Assembly (NCBI RefSeq): GCF_900100605.1
Contig: NZ_FNCN01000012.1
Span: 97,636-161,635, forward strand
Direction of reading: 5' to 3'
Source of the DNA: Sinosporangium album
Lineage (GTDB): Bacteria; Actinomycetota; Actinomycetes; Streptosporangiales; Streptosporangiaceae
DNA length: 64,000 nucleotides
Part shown: piece after piece, positions 1-9,205 of the stretch
How the letters are laid out: every line of letters begins with the position of its first letter
Numbering within the stretch: position 1 is the stretch's first letter
Position numbers and translations under genes: made by a program
Notes under the pieces: generated by a model
Database searches by the model: none
Seen by the model: the letters and a program-made list of their open reading frames with translations, nothing else
What the model was told of the DNA's origin: nothing

Positions 1-1
1 G

Positions 2-232
2 ATCGAGGCCCGGCCGTGGCTGACGGTGTTCCGGCTTCCGCCGTATGCGCCGGAGCTGAACCCGGTCGAGGCGGTATGGGCTCACATGAAGAAGAGCATG
101 GCCAACCTGCCGGTGCGCACCGTGGAGGAGCTGGTTTCGGTGGTGCGCGGTCGGCTCAGGCGTGTGCAGCGCAGGCCTGACCTCATCGCCGGGTTCATCG
201 CCAAGACGGGGCTGGACTTCCAGCCGCCCTAA
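2..232 (+). CDS. IS630-family transposase, C-terminal part (cut by window edge)
   Basis: The frame is open to the left window edge, so only about 76 C-terminal residues are visible. They contain PYAPELNPVEAVWAHMK, the signature of IS630/Tc1-type DDE transposases in which the final acidic residue of the triad (the E of NPVE) precedes a W and K-rich helix. The protein would cut and join transposon ends at a TA target. The TAA stop at 230-232 lies 2 bp from the stop of the convergent phage lysin, leaving almost no room for a terminal inverted repeat outside the gene. The element end therefore probably overlaps the coding end, and TA at 230-231 could be the duplicated target (inference). Family call is firm; completeness is unknown. 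Confidence 0.8.
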   Translation: MEARPWLTVFRLPPYAPELNPVEAVWAHMKKSMANLPVRTVEELVSVVRGRLRRVQRRPDLIAGFIAKTGLDFQPP

Positions 233-234
233 CC

Positions 235-918
235 TCAGCCTTTAAACCTCTCTAGCCAGGTGGTTTCGTCAACCACGCCCGAAACTGGTATCCGCTTCTC
301 GGCCTGAAACTTCTTACATACGTCCGCACTAGCAGGGCCGTACACGCCATCAACGCGAATAGTCCAGCCGCGATCCCTCATACGGCCCTGCCAAACCTTC
401 ACAGCATTACCCTTCGAACCAGCCTTCAGATTCGATTTGAATGCAGGCGCCGGCGGCGAATCGTAGTCCGGATGCCCATAGCCGTAGATCCTAGGGCTAC
501 CCCTGTCGACCCATTTCGAAGCGACAGCGTCACCATTCGCATAGTTGCCGTCCCCGATATCGCCCGTCGTGTTGCCACCGATCGTCTTGATTCGATCCTC
601 GGCCACCTGTACAACCAGCTCGACATGCGTCGAGCCCAAGGGGCCATAGAACACCCACGAGCCCGGACGCGGGGCATAAGACCAGCGGCCTTGCCGCCTA
701 AACCACGCCACCGCAGTCAGGCACGACGCGGTGATAGGGACGATATCCCGGCAGTCAGCCTTACCAGCGACCCAGGTAAGAAACGTCACACACCAAGGCT
801 GATTCTGAGCCCAACTAAGCTCCTGGACCTGGTCGGCATATTTAGACCAGTTCGAACCTTTCTCCTTATAGCCGACCTCGCCAGTAGCGACTTTAATCAT
901 ACGTTCAGCGGTGCCCAT
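235..918 (-). CDS. Endolysin: CHAP amidase/peptidase plus peptidoglycan-binding domain
   Basis: This 227-aa protein should degrade host peptidoglycan at the end of the lytic cycle. The N-terminal half (about residues 1-120) has CHAP features: Cys43 in QPWCVTFLTW and His98 in GSTHVELV form the likely nucleophile/base pair. Residues about 163-225 form a PG_binding_1 type three-helix repeat (NLKAGSKGNAVKVWQGRM ... VDGVYGPASADVCKKFQ). No signal peptide is visible, so export would depend on a holin, consistent with the small membrane protein encoded just upstream. The ATG start follows a GGGG-rich ribosome site. The domain ends normally, so the IS630 insertion beyond the stop did not shorten it. 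Confidence 0.88.
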   Translation of the reverse strand: MGTAERMIKVATGEVGYKEKGSNWSKYADQVQELSWAQNQPWCVTFLTWVAGKADCRDIVPITASCLTAVAWFRRQGRWSYAPRPGSWVFYGPLGSTHVELVVQVAEDRIKTIGGNTTGDIGDGNYANGDAVASKWVDRGSPRIYGYGHPDYDSPPAPAFKSNLKAGSKGNAVKVWQGRMRDRGWTIRVDGVYGPASADVCKKFQAEKRIPVSGVVDETTWLERFKG

Positions 919-927
919 ACAACCCCA

Positions 928-1149
928 TCAAATTTTCAGAACAGTCAAAACGATCGACACGGCAGCCATCAACGCAGACGCGGGCAGCGCATACCGCCAC
1001 GCCTCAAGCGCCCTAATACGACGCTCGTGATCCTCATCAGTAGCCCGAGACTCCCTCAGCTCCTGTGTGAGTTGCCGGACTTCGCCGACTAGGGCCCTCA
1101 GCTCGTCATACATGTCTTTCAGCGTCACAACTACGCCGTGATCAGACAA
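928..1149 (-). CDS. XhlA/holin-like small membrane protein
   Basis: The product has 73 aa: a predicted coiled coil (residues about 10-45, MYDELRALVGEVRQLTQELR) followed by a single C-terminal hydrophobic segment of about 20 residues ending LTVLKI. This is the layout of phage haemolysin XhlA-type proteins, which sit in the membrane beside the endolysin and help or replace the holin. It lies directly upstream of the endolysin gene, the expected lysis cassette position. Start is TTG with a GAGG ribosome site about 10 nt upstream. Family assignment rests on architecture and position rather than a diagnostic motif; a plain minor membrane protein is possible. Confidence 0.6.
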   Translation of the reverse strand: MSDHGVVVTLKDMYDELRALVGEVRQLTQELRESRATDEDHERRIRALEAWRYALPASALMAAVSIVLTVLKI

Positions 1150-1161
1150 AAGAATTTCACC

Positions 1162-2142
1162 TCACGCGACGATTACGTAGGTGCAGCTAAACCACAGATA
1201 CCGCCACGACCCGAACTGAGTCGAAGCATCTACGAATTTCACGTATCCGTCTGACGTCACCTCGGCCAGGGCGGCGCCATGCGATTCGCCGCTGCTGTAA
1301 CTCCTCAAATAGCCTGCGGCCGGCACACTCCAAAACGGTCTGATAGCCGCTGGAATCGAGGCCAGCACGGTGTCAGCCGGAACCGGAGTACCAGTACCAA
1401 GAAAACCAGCGCCCAGAGCAACAGTGACCACGGGCCCGTTCCGCATCCAAAAATTCGTCCCCATGTCGAAACTCCGCAGCATGGTGAGCCCGCCCCAGGA
1501 GAACGGCGCGCCGTGACTGTGGCTCCTAGCAGCCCATCGGACGTCGCCCTCTGACTCGGTCGCGAGCTTCACCGCAGTCGCAGACCGGCTTCCATGCCAA
1601 CTCTGCGTCGATGGTTTATATACGAGAGCGCCAGGCGGGAAATCAGTCGGCGTCTCACCGACCCGAATGCGCTGCCCGATCAGGTCCCGAGCATCCTCCA
1701 CGCTGCCCGCCGGTACCGAGTTGGTGCCGTTAGGGACCGTCGCATACCCCAGCACGATCTCCGGGCTGTTCCATCCCCGGTCAGGCTGCGGCTTAGCCGG
1801 AGGGTTACCCGGCGTCCCCTGCCTAACCGCAAGCGAAATGCTATTCGCGGCACGATCCAGACGCAAAACAACGAGGTCGGTTCGTGGCGCACCAGACGTG
1901 TTAGCGGCCACCGGTAGCGTTGTCGCAGAATCTAGATAGTAGTGGTGGCCCGCGATATGCGCCCGCCCAGGCCACACATGGATAATCCCCGCCTCGCCAG
2001 AAGAATGGATCTTCAAATCGTTTTCGGCCCGACTGGGCGCGACGACACCCGAGTCTTGCCAAATATCTGCCATGCGCGACCACTGCTCTTCAGTGATACC
2101 GGAACCAGGTCCCGCGTCAAACGGGTAGCTCTGCTCTGCCAG
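1162..2142 (-). CDS. Tail appendage/receptor-binding protein B (probable CTG start)
   Basis: A 326-aa tail-tip protein, paralogous over its first about 110 residues to the gene at 2146-3312: both have YPF(D/E)AG, ITEEQWSRMA, a TWQD/IWQD segment and DLVVLRLDR. The C-terminal part differs completely, as expected when receptor-binding ends are exchanged. The first ATG in frame (2071-2073) falls after the conserved ITEEQWSR stretch, so it cannot be the true start. Reading back to the preceding TGA, CTG at 2140-2142 gives an N-terminus M-AEQSYPFDAGPG, the family pattern, with a weak GGATGA ribosome site 3 nt upstream. Adhesion to the host surface is inferred from position between distal tail and lysis genes. 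Confidence 0.75.
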   Translation of the reverse strand: MAEQSYPFDAGPGSGITEEQWSRMADIWQDSGVVAPSRAENDLKIHSSGEAGIIHVWPGRAHIAGHHYYLDSATTLPVAANTSGAPRTDLVVLRLDRAANSISLAVRQGTPGNPPAKPQPDRGWNSPEIVLGYATVPNGTNSVPAGSVEDARDLIGQRIRVGETPTDFPPGALVYKPSTQSWHGSRSATAVKLATESEGDVRWAARSHSHGAPFSWGGLTMLRSFDMGTNFWMRNGPVVTVALGAGFLGTGTPVPADTVLASIPAAIRPFWSVPAAGYLRSYSSGESHGAALAEVTSDGYVKFVDASTQFGSWRYLWFSCTYVIVA

Positions 2143-2145
2143 ATT

Positions 2146-3312
2146 TCATCCAATCCTGATAGCCGACAATGCGGCCTCGGCCACTACGACGGTATCCGCG
2201 GTTCCTCCTTGCCGGGAAATCCCCAAGGAAAGCGATACTGGGGTGTTCAAAGGCGCCTGGCAAACCCCAGACGCGTTCAAGGCGATCTGCTGGCCAGTCA
2301 CACCCGTCGTGTCGTCGCCGATAGAGCCGTCATAGGCGAACCAATCAGAAGACGAGTGGTGAAGCCCCAGAAGGAAACTGGAACTTTGAACCGGGGTCAA
2401 CTTCGCGGTCCCTGTAACCTGCCAATAGGTCGTGATGGGCAGAACCGGCAAAGTCAACTTGCCTGCCTGATGGCCGCCCCAGCCAGGGCCGGTTTGGAAA
2501 GACGCCGTCGTGACATCGATAAAGTAGAAGAAAGCCGTCGTTGAGGCGGTGATGGTTTGAGACGCTCTGGTTCTGCGGGACATTTGCGGGGCAATGGATG
2601 TCGCGACCCATGCGGAACCTGTCCACACCAGCGTCCTGTAGGTGTCGGTCTCGTAGATCTGCTGCCCCGTGACCGGGGCTGCGGGCCTGGTCGAAAACGT
2701 GCACACGGTGACCCCGCCGGCCGAAGATCCGGACGGCAAAAGCCTGTCAGCACCCGACGACCGGAAAATGAATGCGCCATCTGACGGCCGGTAGCCGATC
2801 GCCCCATCCGGCAGACCAGAGCCATCCGCGATAACGGTTTTGATCCGTTTCCCAACAAACTCGCGAGCATCCGTCAAGTTCACAGCGGAAGACGTGCCAG
2901 GATTGATTTGGAAAGTACCGAGGGGGATTTCCCTGGTAGCCCATGCCCTGGTAGGGGGAGGCGGAATCGGAGGCGTTCCCGGAAAACCCTGAACTATCGC
3001 GAAGCCGATCGAGTTGCCGATCCGGTCCAACCGAAGGACAACCAGATCAATCCGCGGTTCCGCCGCCGAATTCTCCAGGAAAGCGAGTGGCCTCCCAGCG
3101 TCCAGATGGAAATGGAAGCCTGCGATCTGCGCGCGCCCAGCAGAAACCAAAACCTGGCCCTGTGATCCGACCGTCGTGATACGAAGATCGGTTTCGTGAG
3201 GGCCGTCGGCGATGACGCCGTCGTCCTGCCATGTGGCCGCCATGCGCGACCACTGCTCTTCAGTGATCGCTGCCCCCGCGCCGGCCTCAAAGGGATAATA
3301 GAACTCGGCTAT
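2146..3312 (-). CDS. Tail appendage/receptor-binding protein A (probable ATA start)
   Basis: About 388 aa. It begins with the same module as its downstream paralogue (YYPFEAGAGAAITEEQW, DLVVLRLDR), then a linker with TGQQIYETDTYRTLVWTG typical of phage fibre proteins, then a beta-rich C-terminus. The nearest annotated-type start is TTG at 3328-3330, but it precedes the ribosome site. AGGAG at 3318-3322 is followed after 5 nt by ATA (3310-3312) and then GCC GAG TTC TAT, giving M-AEFYYPFEAG, which fits the family N-terminus. An AUA start is rare and needs protein evidence. The preceding gene stops at 3314, so the genes are nearly contiguous and probably translationally coupled. Confidence 0.75.
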   Translation of the reverse strand: MAEFYYPFEAGAGAAITEEQWSRMAATWQDDGVIADGPHETDLRITTVGSQGQVLVSAGRAQIAGFHFHLDAGRPLAFLENSAAEPRIDLVVLRLDRIGNSIGFAIVQGFPGTPPIPPPPTRAWATREIPLGTFQINPGTSSAVNLTDAREFVGKRIKTVIADGSGLPDGAIGYRPSDGAFIFRSSGADRLLPSGSSAGGVTVCTFSTRPAAPVTGQQIYETDTYRTLVWTGSAWVATSIAPQMSRRTRASQTITASTTAFFYFIDVTTASFQTGPGWGGHQAGKLTLPVLPITTYWQVTGTAKLTPVQSSSFLLGLHHSSSDWFAYDGSIGDDTTGVTGQQIALNASGVCQAPLNTPVSLSLGISRQGGTADTVVVAEAALSAIRIG

Positions 3313-3313
3313 A

Positions 3314-4513
3314 TCATCTCCTGGATTCAAGCTTTTTCAGGGCGGCTTGCAGTTGTTTCATTGTGCGGTACAGCCTTGGCGCTGAATCGCTCGCAGGCGT
3401 CCCCACCACCGGCTCAATCCTCGCGCCGCTTTCCACGGTGTCCGTCAACTTCACTTCCCGCAGAACGTTCGCGATGCTTTCGCTGCCGATCTTCACAGTG
3501 ACAATGTCGCCCAATGCGTAGTCGCGGCCGAACCGCAAACCATCAGTGTCCAACGGAGTGACCGAAAGGCTGGCTTTAGCAGCGCCCTCCAAAAGCGCCT
3601 CAGCCCCAGCCTGGTTTAGTTCGGCGATAACTGCCGGGGCAACGGCCGAGTTATCCTCGGGGTCGATCGGGTTACCGGTCACGCCACGTTTGATAGGGAT
3701 ATCGCGGCGGTCAATGAAACGCTCAGGGCGCAAACTGTTCCAATCGAGCGCTCCCGGAGCGTCCTCGAAACCCTTCAAATACCTTTGTCGGCCCTCGCCC
3801 TGACAACCCACGGCAGCCCACGTGTACTCCGGTGCGGTGATCGAATACTCGTAGCTCGCGATGTTCCCCATGTCCGGGCTGAGAATCGCTGTAGTGGCTC
3901 GGTTCACCGGCTGGAAAATCCGCAACCGGATACCCTCGCCGGACTGGACAACCCGGAACCCCAAACCCGACAGTTCAGCAATCCGCGCCATGTACTCGCC
4001 CAAAACATCGAACCTGGCAGACAACGAAATCGTAGACCCGAAACTGACGTCATCGATAACGAGGTAAGGGTGCCGACGCTCGACAAGCGCACCGGGCCCG
4101 ATATTCACATTCGCGAGATATCTAAGGCCGCCGGCCGCAGAAATCGAACCCGACTCCCGATCGAGAGTCTGATCCCCGATAGGAGACGTCGGCAACGGAA
4201 AAATGACACGCTCGTGTAGCCACTGCTCATCCGAAACACCGGTATACGTGTATACGCCCGAAGGGCTTTCCGCGTTCCAGGTGCGGTTAATAGTTTTCAC
4301 GGGACCGGACAGGATAGGTTCCGGAACGCCTTCAGCCCAAATGATCACACCGTAGCCCGGTTCAAGAACCGGATCGGAACCGCCTGCATCCACAGAGATA
4401 GTCCACGTGCCGACCCCGCAAAACCTTGCGATAGCCTCAAGACTCGTGTACCGCTCTAGGACGCCGACAGGGCGGTATTGTGCGTTTCGCACCTCGATAG
4501 TGAATCTACGCAC
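3314..4513 (-). CDS. Tail-associated protein, Gp37-like (distal tail hub)
   Basis: The 399-aa product resembles the siphovirus ReqiPepy6 Gp37-like group found after the distal tail protein: an N-terminal segment FTIEVRNAQYRPVGVLERYTS, a central part with DVLGEYMARIAELSGLGF, and a C-terminal EALLEGAAKASLSV ... YALGDIVTVKIGS that matches the barrel domain seen in tail-hub proteins. It probably forms part of the baseplate ring carrying the appendages. The GTG start has a GAGG site 7 nt upstream and overlaps the end of the distal tail gene by 8 bp. No catalytic motif is visible. Confidence 0.75.
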   Translation of the reverse strand: MRRFTIEVRNAQYRPVGVLERYTSLEAIARFCGVGTWTISVDAGGSDPVLEPGYGVIIWAEGVPEPILSGPVKTINRTWNAESPSGVYTYTGVSDEQWLHERVIFPLPTSPIGDQTLDRESGSISAAGGLRYLANVNIGPGALVERRHPYLVIDDVSFGSTISLSARFDVLGEYMARIAELSGLGFRVVQSGEGIRLRIFQPVNRATTAILSPDMGNIASYEYSITAPEYTWAAVGCQGEGRQRYLKGFEDAPGALDWNSLRPERFIDRRDIPIKRGVTGNPIDPEDNSAVAPAVIAELNQAGAEALLEGAAKASLSVTPLDTDGLRFGRDYALGDIVTVKIGSESIANVLREVKLTDTVESGARIEPVVGTPASDSAPRLYRTMKQLQAALKKLESRR

Positions 4514-5414
4514 CTAGATACCTCGGCCGGTACTCCAGAGTGATCAGGGTGTCGGCAGTCATACCGGCAACCGCTAGCTGGATCTGGTTCTCAGACGGGC
4601 CGATAGCCCAAAACTGCGGATTACTGCCGATGTGCTCCCACAGGTTCACACCCAAAGGGCCGATGACGCTTTTACGGCCAGGCCGTGTATCGATAGTCAC
4701 CCTCTGCCCGGCGCCAAGCTGATAGGTGAAAGTGAACTCTCTGTTGAGGGTCACGCTTTTGAACGTCACTCCGGAAAGAGGGCCATCCAGCACCCACACA
4801 GGCCACGTATCCACCTCGCCAACAGTCGATACGATAATGTTGCCGTTGAACGCCAGATCGCGGTTCAGGTGCAGGCCGAGAAAGGGCATAGAGAAGAACG
4901 GGGTACGTCCTGCGGCGTCGCTGCGGAAAAGATGCGTGACCGCCGTTGACGAATAGAAAAACGGGTCGAGAGCGAGGAACCGCAGACCGTAGTTGCACCA
5001 GTAGTTACCGGCCGCGTCTTGCCCCTCGTCGCCCTCGGCGCCGTCCATATAAACCAGGTCGATGTACCGGCCTTCTTGCCCGGTCTCGTTCACAGTGAGC
5101 CGACCGGTGTTCACACCGGCAGGATTCAGAGCCGATACCAGGGTCCGGCGGCGTGCCACCGCTTCAGCCCGTGTCCCACCCTCGATGAAAACGGGGATGA
5201 ATACTTCTCGCGGCGAAACCCTCGTCTGCGCCAAATGGGCGCCGTCCAAACCCGGCGTCTCCGTATAGACATGCGTGTATGTGGGCGCATGAAGCCCCCT
5301 CACGCCCGGCTGGACGATAATCCCTACAGGGGGGCTGCCGTCCCCGGCGGCGAGAACCACCGGGGGAGCGCCTGCGCGGCCTGGCTGCCACACCAGGCGA
5401 GTACGATCAGCCAG
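4506..5414 (-). CDS. Distal tail protein (Dit-like), probable CTG start
   Basis: A roughly 302-aa protein in the Dit position, after the tape measure and before the tail hub. Segments such as LDGAHLAQTRVSPREVFIPVFIEGG and YGLRFLALDPFFYSSTAVTH match siphovirus distal tail proteins, which form the ring joining tail tube to baseplate. GTG at 5391-5393 is possible but lies more than 20 nt from any ribosome site. TGGAGG at 5419-5424 is followed after CTAG by CTG (5412-5414), yielding M-ADRTRLVWQPGRAG. The same TGGAGG/GGGAGG-CTAN-CTG layout occurs before the portal gene, which favours the upstream start. No sign of degradation. Confidence 0.78.
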   Translation of the reverse strand: MADRTRLVWQPGRAGAPPVVLAAGDGSPPVGIIVQPGVRGLHAPTYTHVYTETPGLDGAHLAQTRVSPREVFIPVFIEGGTRAEAVARRRTLVSALNPAGVNTGRLTVNETGQEGRYIDLVYMDGAEGDEGQDAAGNYWCNYGLRFLALDPFFYSSTAVTHLFRSDAAGRTPFFSMPFLGLHLNRDLAFNGNIIVSTVGEVDTWPVWVLDGPLSGVTFKSVTLNREFTFTYQLGAGQRVTIDTRPGRKSVIGPLGVNLWEHIGSNPQFWAIGPSENQIQLAVAGMTADTLITLEYRPRYLGA

Positions 5415-5440
5415 CTAGCCTCCAAAACTTCTTTCATCCG

Positions 5441-8400
5441 TCACCCGTAGAGGGCGTCCGCATAAGCGAGCACATTCAACATTTGGCGTTCAGTCGGCAC
5501 CGTGGGAGCCGCGTTCAACGTCAGGTTGTAAACCGTTCCTGTGCGGTCGCCTAGTTCGACGGTTTGGTTTCGCGGGGCTGTCTGTGTCTGCCGCCTGAAC
5601 GCTTGCAACGCCGCGGCTCGATACCCGGCGATACCACCGTCGGAGAATCCCTTCAACAGTCCGCGCTTGGCGGCGGCGTTCAAAGCCAACACAGTGTCAG
5701 GGCCGATAAACCGCACCGCCTCCGGCCTAAGAATTCCCTCACCGGGGGACAGCAGCGCCGGCACGATATCTCTCCCAGGCTGGAACCCTGGCACCACTCC
5801 GCCGTCAGCGAATCGGAAGAATGGGAAAGGTTGGAGAAGCGCAGAAGGGTTCAAGCTGTCAAGGAACGGCTTGATGGTCTCCATGTAGAACTTGCCGATC
5901 TCGACCAAACCGTTTTTCACGGCGTTTACAAATCCGTGCCACCATATGGCCATGGCCTGGGTTGTCTTCTGCCATTGGACCACTATCTCGGCGAGAACTA
6001 CGACGAAGTCCTTCTGGAAGAAGTGTCGGAAAGAGCTGAAGAAGTATTCCGATAGTTCCGTAAGAGTCTTCTTGAAAGCCTCGACGTCTAGCGTGATGAG
6101 CTGCCACACGGCTTTCACCGCCAGAATGGCACCCTCAAGGATGACGAACAGGTCGGCCACCCGTGCCAGCGCCCACGCTAGACCTTCGCCGTCGCCGGTC
6201 AGCACCGCCACAAACCGCAAGAACGCGGGAAGGATATCTTCACGAACAACCCGGATCAGTTCCGCGAAATCGAATTCGCGGCCGATATCGAACAAAGCCT
6301 TGCCCACATCAATGAGGAGTAGCCAAAGCTCCCGCATGACTTCTTCGCCGCGCTGAAACCACTCGCGGAGCTCGTTCTGGCCCTCAATGCTGTTCACCCA
6401 TTCCTGAAACTCGGTGAACGTGTCCGAGACGAGTTTCAGGAGCCGCTCACCGTAGGGGTAGGCGATCTCGAAGACCGCCGCGATAGTGCTAGCGACAGTG
6501 ACCCCGATATCCACAATCCGCTGAATCGAGTCGCCGACCCGGTCCCAGAACTCAACAAGCCGACCCGAGCGCTCGCCTGAGGAAATGATTTCGTTGATCC
6601 TGGTGAGAACTTCATTGGCTGCGTCCGCGAGACGCAGCAGTAGCGGGCCCGCCGTGTCAGTGAGGATGAGGACGCTGTCCAGCACGCTGAGAGCAGAATC
6701 GCCGAGTTTCTCGAACAGCCTGTTGTTCGTGTCGAGGATGCGGCCGATGCGGTTCTGAGACTCACCGGTGCTCAACCAGACGATGACTCGCCCGGCGAAA
6801 CCGCCGAAAATACCGGCCGTCTCGGCGAGCTCATCCTCGATCAAACCGAGTATGCCCATTGATCCGGCCAACGCCGCTTGCAGCGGCGGCAGAAACGCAT
6901 CCTGGATAGCCCATTGGACTTCTTGCAGGCGAGGCAGAAGAGTTGAATCGAGGAAACGAACGAATTCGCGGCCGGCGGGGGAAAGCTTCTTAAGAGCTTC
7001 CTCAGCTCTGGCGGATTCCTCCGACTGTTTGGCTGTGGCCTGTGCGCTGTCCCGGATAGCTCGCGCTAGATCACGCTGAGCGTCCTCGATCTGCCTCGCC
7101 CCGTCAGACCTAGCATCGGCTAGAGCTTTCTCGGCGGCGGCGATATCGGAGCTGCCCTGTTTCCGGGCGTCCTGCAAATCGCGTTCAGCACGCGCTATAC
7201 TACGAGCCGCATCAGTATAGGCATCGGCTAGAGCCGCCTCGGAATCCGAGATGCGGCGCGCTGATTCATCGCGAGCACGAGCTAGAGCCTTCTCCGCTTC
7301 AGCTATATCAGCTGCGGATTCCCGCCGAGCCTCAGCTAGAGCTTTCTCAGCCTTGATCTGGGATTCCTGCGCGTCGAGAATCGCCTGTTTTGCGTCGGTG
7401 ACCTCGCGAGAACCTTCAATGCCTTCCTCGTTCGCGCGTTCCTGTTCCTCACGGAGGCGCCTATTTCTCAGCTCGATTTCGCGTAGCCGGAGCCGCGCCT
7501 GCTCGTAGGCTGATTCCGCGTCACGGCGCTCAAGTTCGCTGGCCCAAGAATCCTCTGATGTGAAGTTCTCGAAACGCGCTTTCGCCTTTTCAAGCGCAAT
7601 CCGCGCCGACTCCTCATCAAGAATCCCGCCCTCGATATCGAGAGCCAAATTCTCAAGTCGGCGTTGAGCAGCCTCGCGGGCATCGGCCAGTTCGGTTTCC
7701 GCCGCGATAAGCCGGGCTTTGGAATCGCGTAGAGCGTCCTCGGCCGCGAGAACCCGTTCCGCGGATTGCTCATGTGCCCGAGTTACTCGCGCTTGCGCGT
7801 CCTCGACGAGGCGGGCGCTGTCCTCGACGGCATCGACCAGTCGGGACCGTGCTGACTCGATCCGGTCCCCGGCCTGCGCTACCGCATCGGCTAGAGCCGC
7901 CTCGGAATCCGAGATGCGGCGCGCCGACTCCTCCACCACCTCGGCTAGGCGGGTCTCGGAAGCCGCAACACGATCCCGACTGGACTCCACCACGTCGGCG
8001 ACGCGACGCTTGGCGTCCTCGACACGCTCAGAGGCTGCCTGCATCGCCTGAGCTAGAGCGGCCGACGAGCGTCCCGCCGCGTCCTCCTCGGCCTGGAGAG
8101 CAGAGAGGGCATCCTCAATCCCGGCGAAAGCGAGAGAGAGGACGGTCGTCCCCTGCATGACAGCGCCCAGCACTGCGGGTAGAGCCAGAAGCGCCCCACC
8201 AGCGGCGGCAGCCTGAGACGCCACCGCAGTGAGACCAGCCGCGAGCGTAGATATGGCCGCTGCAAGAGGTGCTGCGGCGAGAGCGACAGCGCCCAGAATC
8301 ACCGGCACGTTGACGAAAAGACGCGCTAGGCCGAACCTGAACGTCACCCCGACGGCAGTCGATAGCGAGTCGCCGATGTTGCGGCCAGCCCGACTCGCGA

Positions 8401-9187
8401 TACCCTCAGCGTCCTGGAAAGCGCTCGAAATGCTATCGGAGATCTTTTTCCGCTGCTGAGAGATCGAGGAGAGAGAGTTCCCTAGCCCCATCCATCCGCT
8501 GGAAAGGCTTTCGCTGTAGCGGCGCATAGACTCGCGAGACCGCTCAACCATCTCATCGGTCTCGCTGATAGTCCGCTGGATCTCGGACTCAAGCAGCTCG
8601 TTTGCGCGCTGCACATCACGCGCCTCGGACTCGATAGTTCGAGAGACCGAGTTTTGCAGGGCACTCATCTCGCGGACGCCGCTCCGCAGCGCGCCGACCT
8701 GCCGGTTCGTCAGATCTTCAGTCGCCTCAGCTAGCCGCTTATACTCGGCCTCGACGCGAGAAATCCCGGCCGACACGTCAGCCTCAGAAGCGGCCTTGAG
8801 ACCGGTCCGGATACTGATATCGATCTCGCGCATACTGCGTCGGATATCGTCCTCAGCCTGACTAAAATCATCTGTCAGCGCCTCAGACGCACGGCGGCTC
8901 TCACCCGCCACCGTCCGCGAAACCCTCGCAGCGGCGCCCTGAAGCTTAGATGCGTCGATGACCGGTTTGACTTTGATGGTGAGTCCGGTAATCGCTCTGT
9001 TCAGGACCTGTTGTACTTCGCCCTGCCACCGTTTCGTGATACCGGTGATCTGAGGCGCAACCCGGATCTTTCCGGCTGCGATACCACGTAGACGCTCGTT
9101 GAGTTCCCGGGTGAGCGCGTTGGTGACGCCGACGATCTCAGGCCGGATTTCGATATAGCCGCTGCCGACCTTGGTACCGTCAGCCAG
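5441..9187 (-). CDS. Tape measure protein, probable CTG start
   Basis: With about 1248 aa this is the longest phage gene and sits in the tape-measure slot after the chaperone pair. It sets tail length and spans the tail lumen. An N-terminal head (KVGSGYIEIRPEIVG) is followed by coiled coil, a hydrophobic Ala/Val-rich stretch (residues about 290-360), a very long A/R/E/D coiled coil built of roughly 18-residue units such as ARRISDSEAALADA, and a C-terminal domain with a second hydrophobic part. GTG at 9197-9199 lacks a good ribosome site. CTG at 9185-9187 lies 9 nt after GGGGGTG and gives M-ADGTKVGSGYIEI, the usual start of such proteins. A 40-bp exact repeat lies inside the gene. Confidence 0.9.
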   Translation of the reverse strand: MADGTKVGSGYIEIRPEIVGVTNALTRELNERLRGIAAGKIRVAPQITGITKRWQGEVQQVLNRAITGLTIKVKPVIDASKLQGAAARVSRTVAGESRRASEALTDDFSQAEDDIRRSMREIDISIRTGLKAASEADVSAGISRVEAEYKRLAEATEDLTNRQVGALRSGVREMSALQNSVSRTIESEARDVQRANELLESEIQRTISETDEMVERSRESMRRYSESLSSGWMGLGNSLSSISQQRKKISDSISSAFQDAEGIASRAGRNIGDSLSTAVGVTFRFGLARLFVNVPVILGAVALAAAPLAAAISTLAAGLTAVASQAAAAGGALLALPAVLGAVMQGTTVLSLAFAGIEDALSALQAEEDAAGRSSAALAQAMQAASERVEDAKRRVADVVESSRDRVAASETRLAEVVEESARRISDSEAALADAVAQAGDRIESARSRLVDAVEDSARLVEDAQARVTRAHEQSAERVLAAEDALRDSKARLIAAETELADAREAAQRRLENLALDIEGGILDEESARIALEKAKARFENFTSEDSWASELERRDAESAYEQARLRLREIELRNRRLREEQERANEEGIEGSREVTDAKQAILDAQESQIKAEKALAEARRESAADIAEAEKALARARDESARRISDSEAALADAYTDAARSIARAERDLQDARKQGSSDIAAAEKALADARSDGARQIEDAQRDLARAIRDSAQATAKQSEESARAEEALKKLSPAGREFVRFLDSTLLPRLQEVQWAIQDAFLPPLQAALAGSMGILGLIEDELAETAGIFGGFAGRVIVWLSTGESQNRIGRILDTNNRLFEKLGDSALSVLDSVLILTDTAGPLLLRLADAANEVLTRINEIISSGERSGRLVEFWDRVGDSIQRIVDIGVTVASTIAAVFEIAYPYGERLLKLVSDTFTEFQEWVNSIEGQNELREWFQRGEEVMRELWLLLIDVGKALFDIGREFDFAELIRVVREDILPAFLRFVAVLTGDGEGLAWALARVADLFVILEGAILAVKAVWQLITLDVEAFKKTLTELSEYFFSSFRHFFQKDFVVVLAEIVVQWQKTTQAMAIWWHGFVNAVKNGLVEIGKFYMETIKPFLDSLNPSALLQPFPFFRFADGGVVPGFQPGRDIVPALLSPGEGILRPEAVRFIGPDTVLALNAAAKRGLLKGFSDGGIAGYRAAALQAFRRQTQTAPRNQTVELGDRTGTVYNLTLNAAPTVPTERQMLNVLAYADALYG

Positions 9188-9205
9188 TAGAGAATTCACC
9201 CCCAG

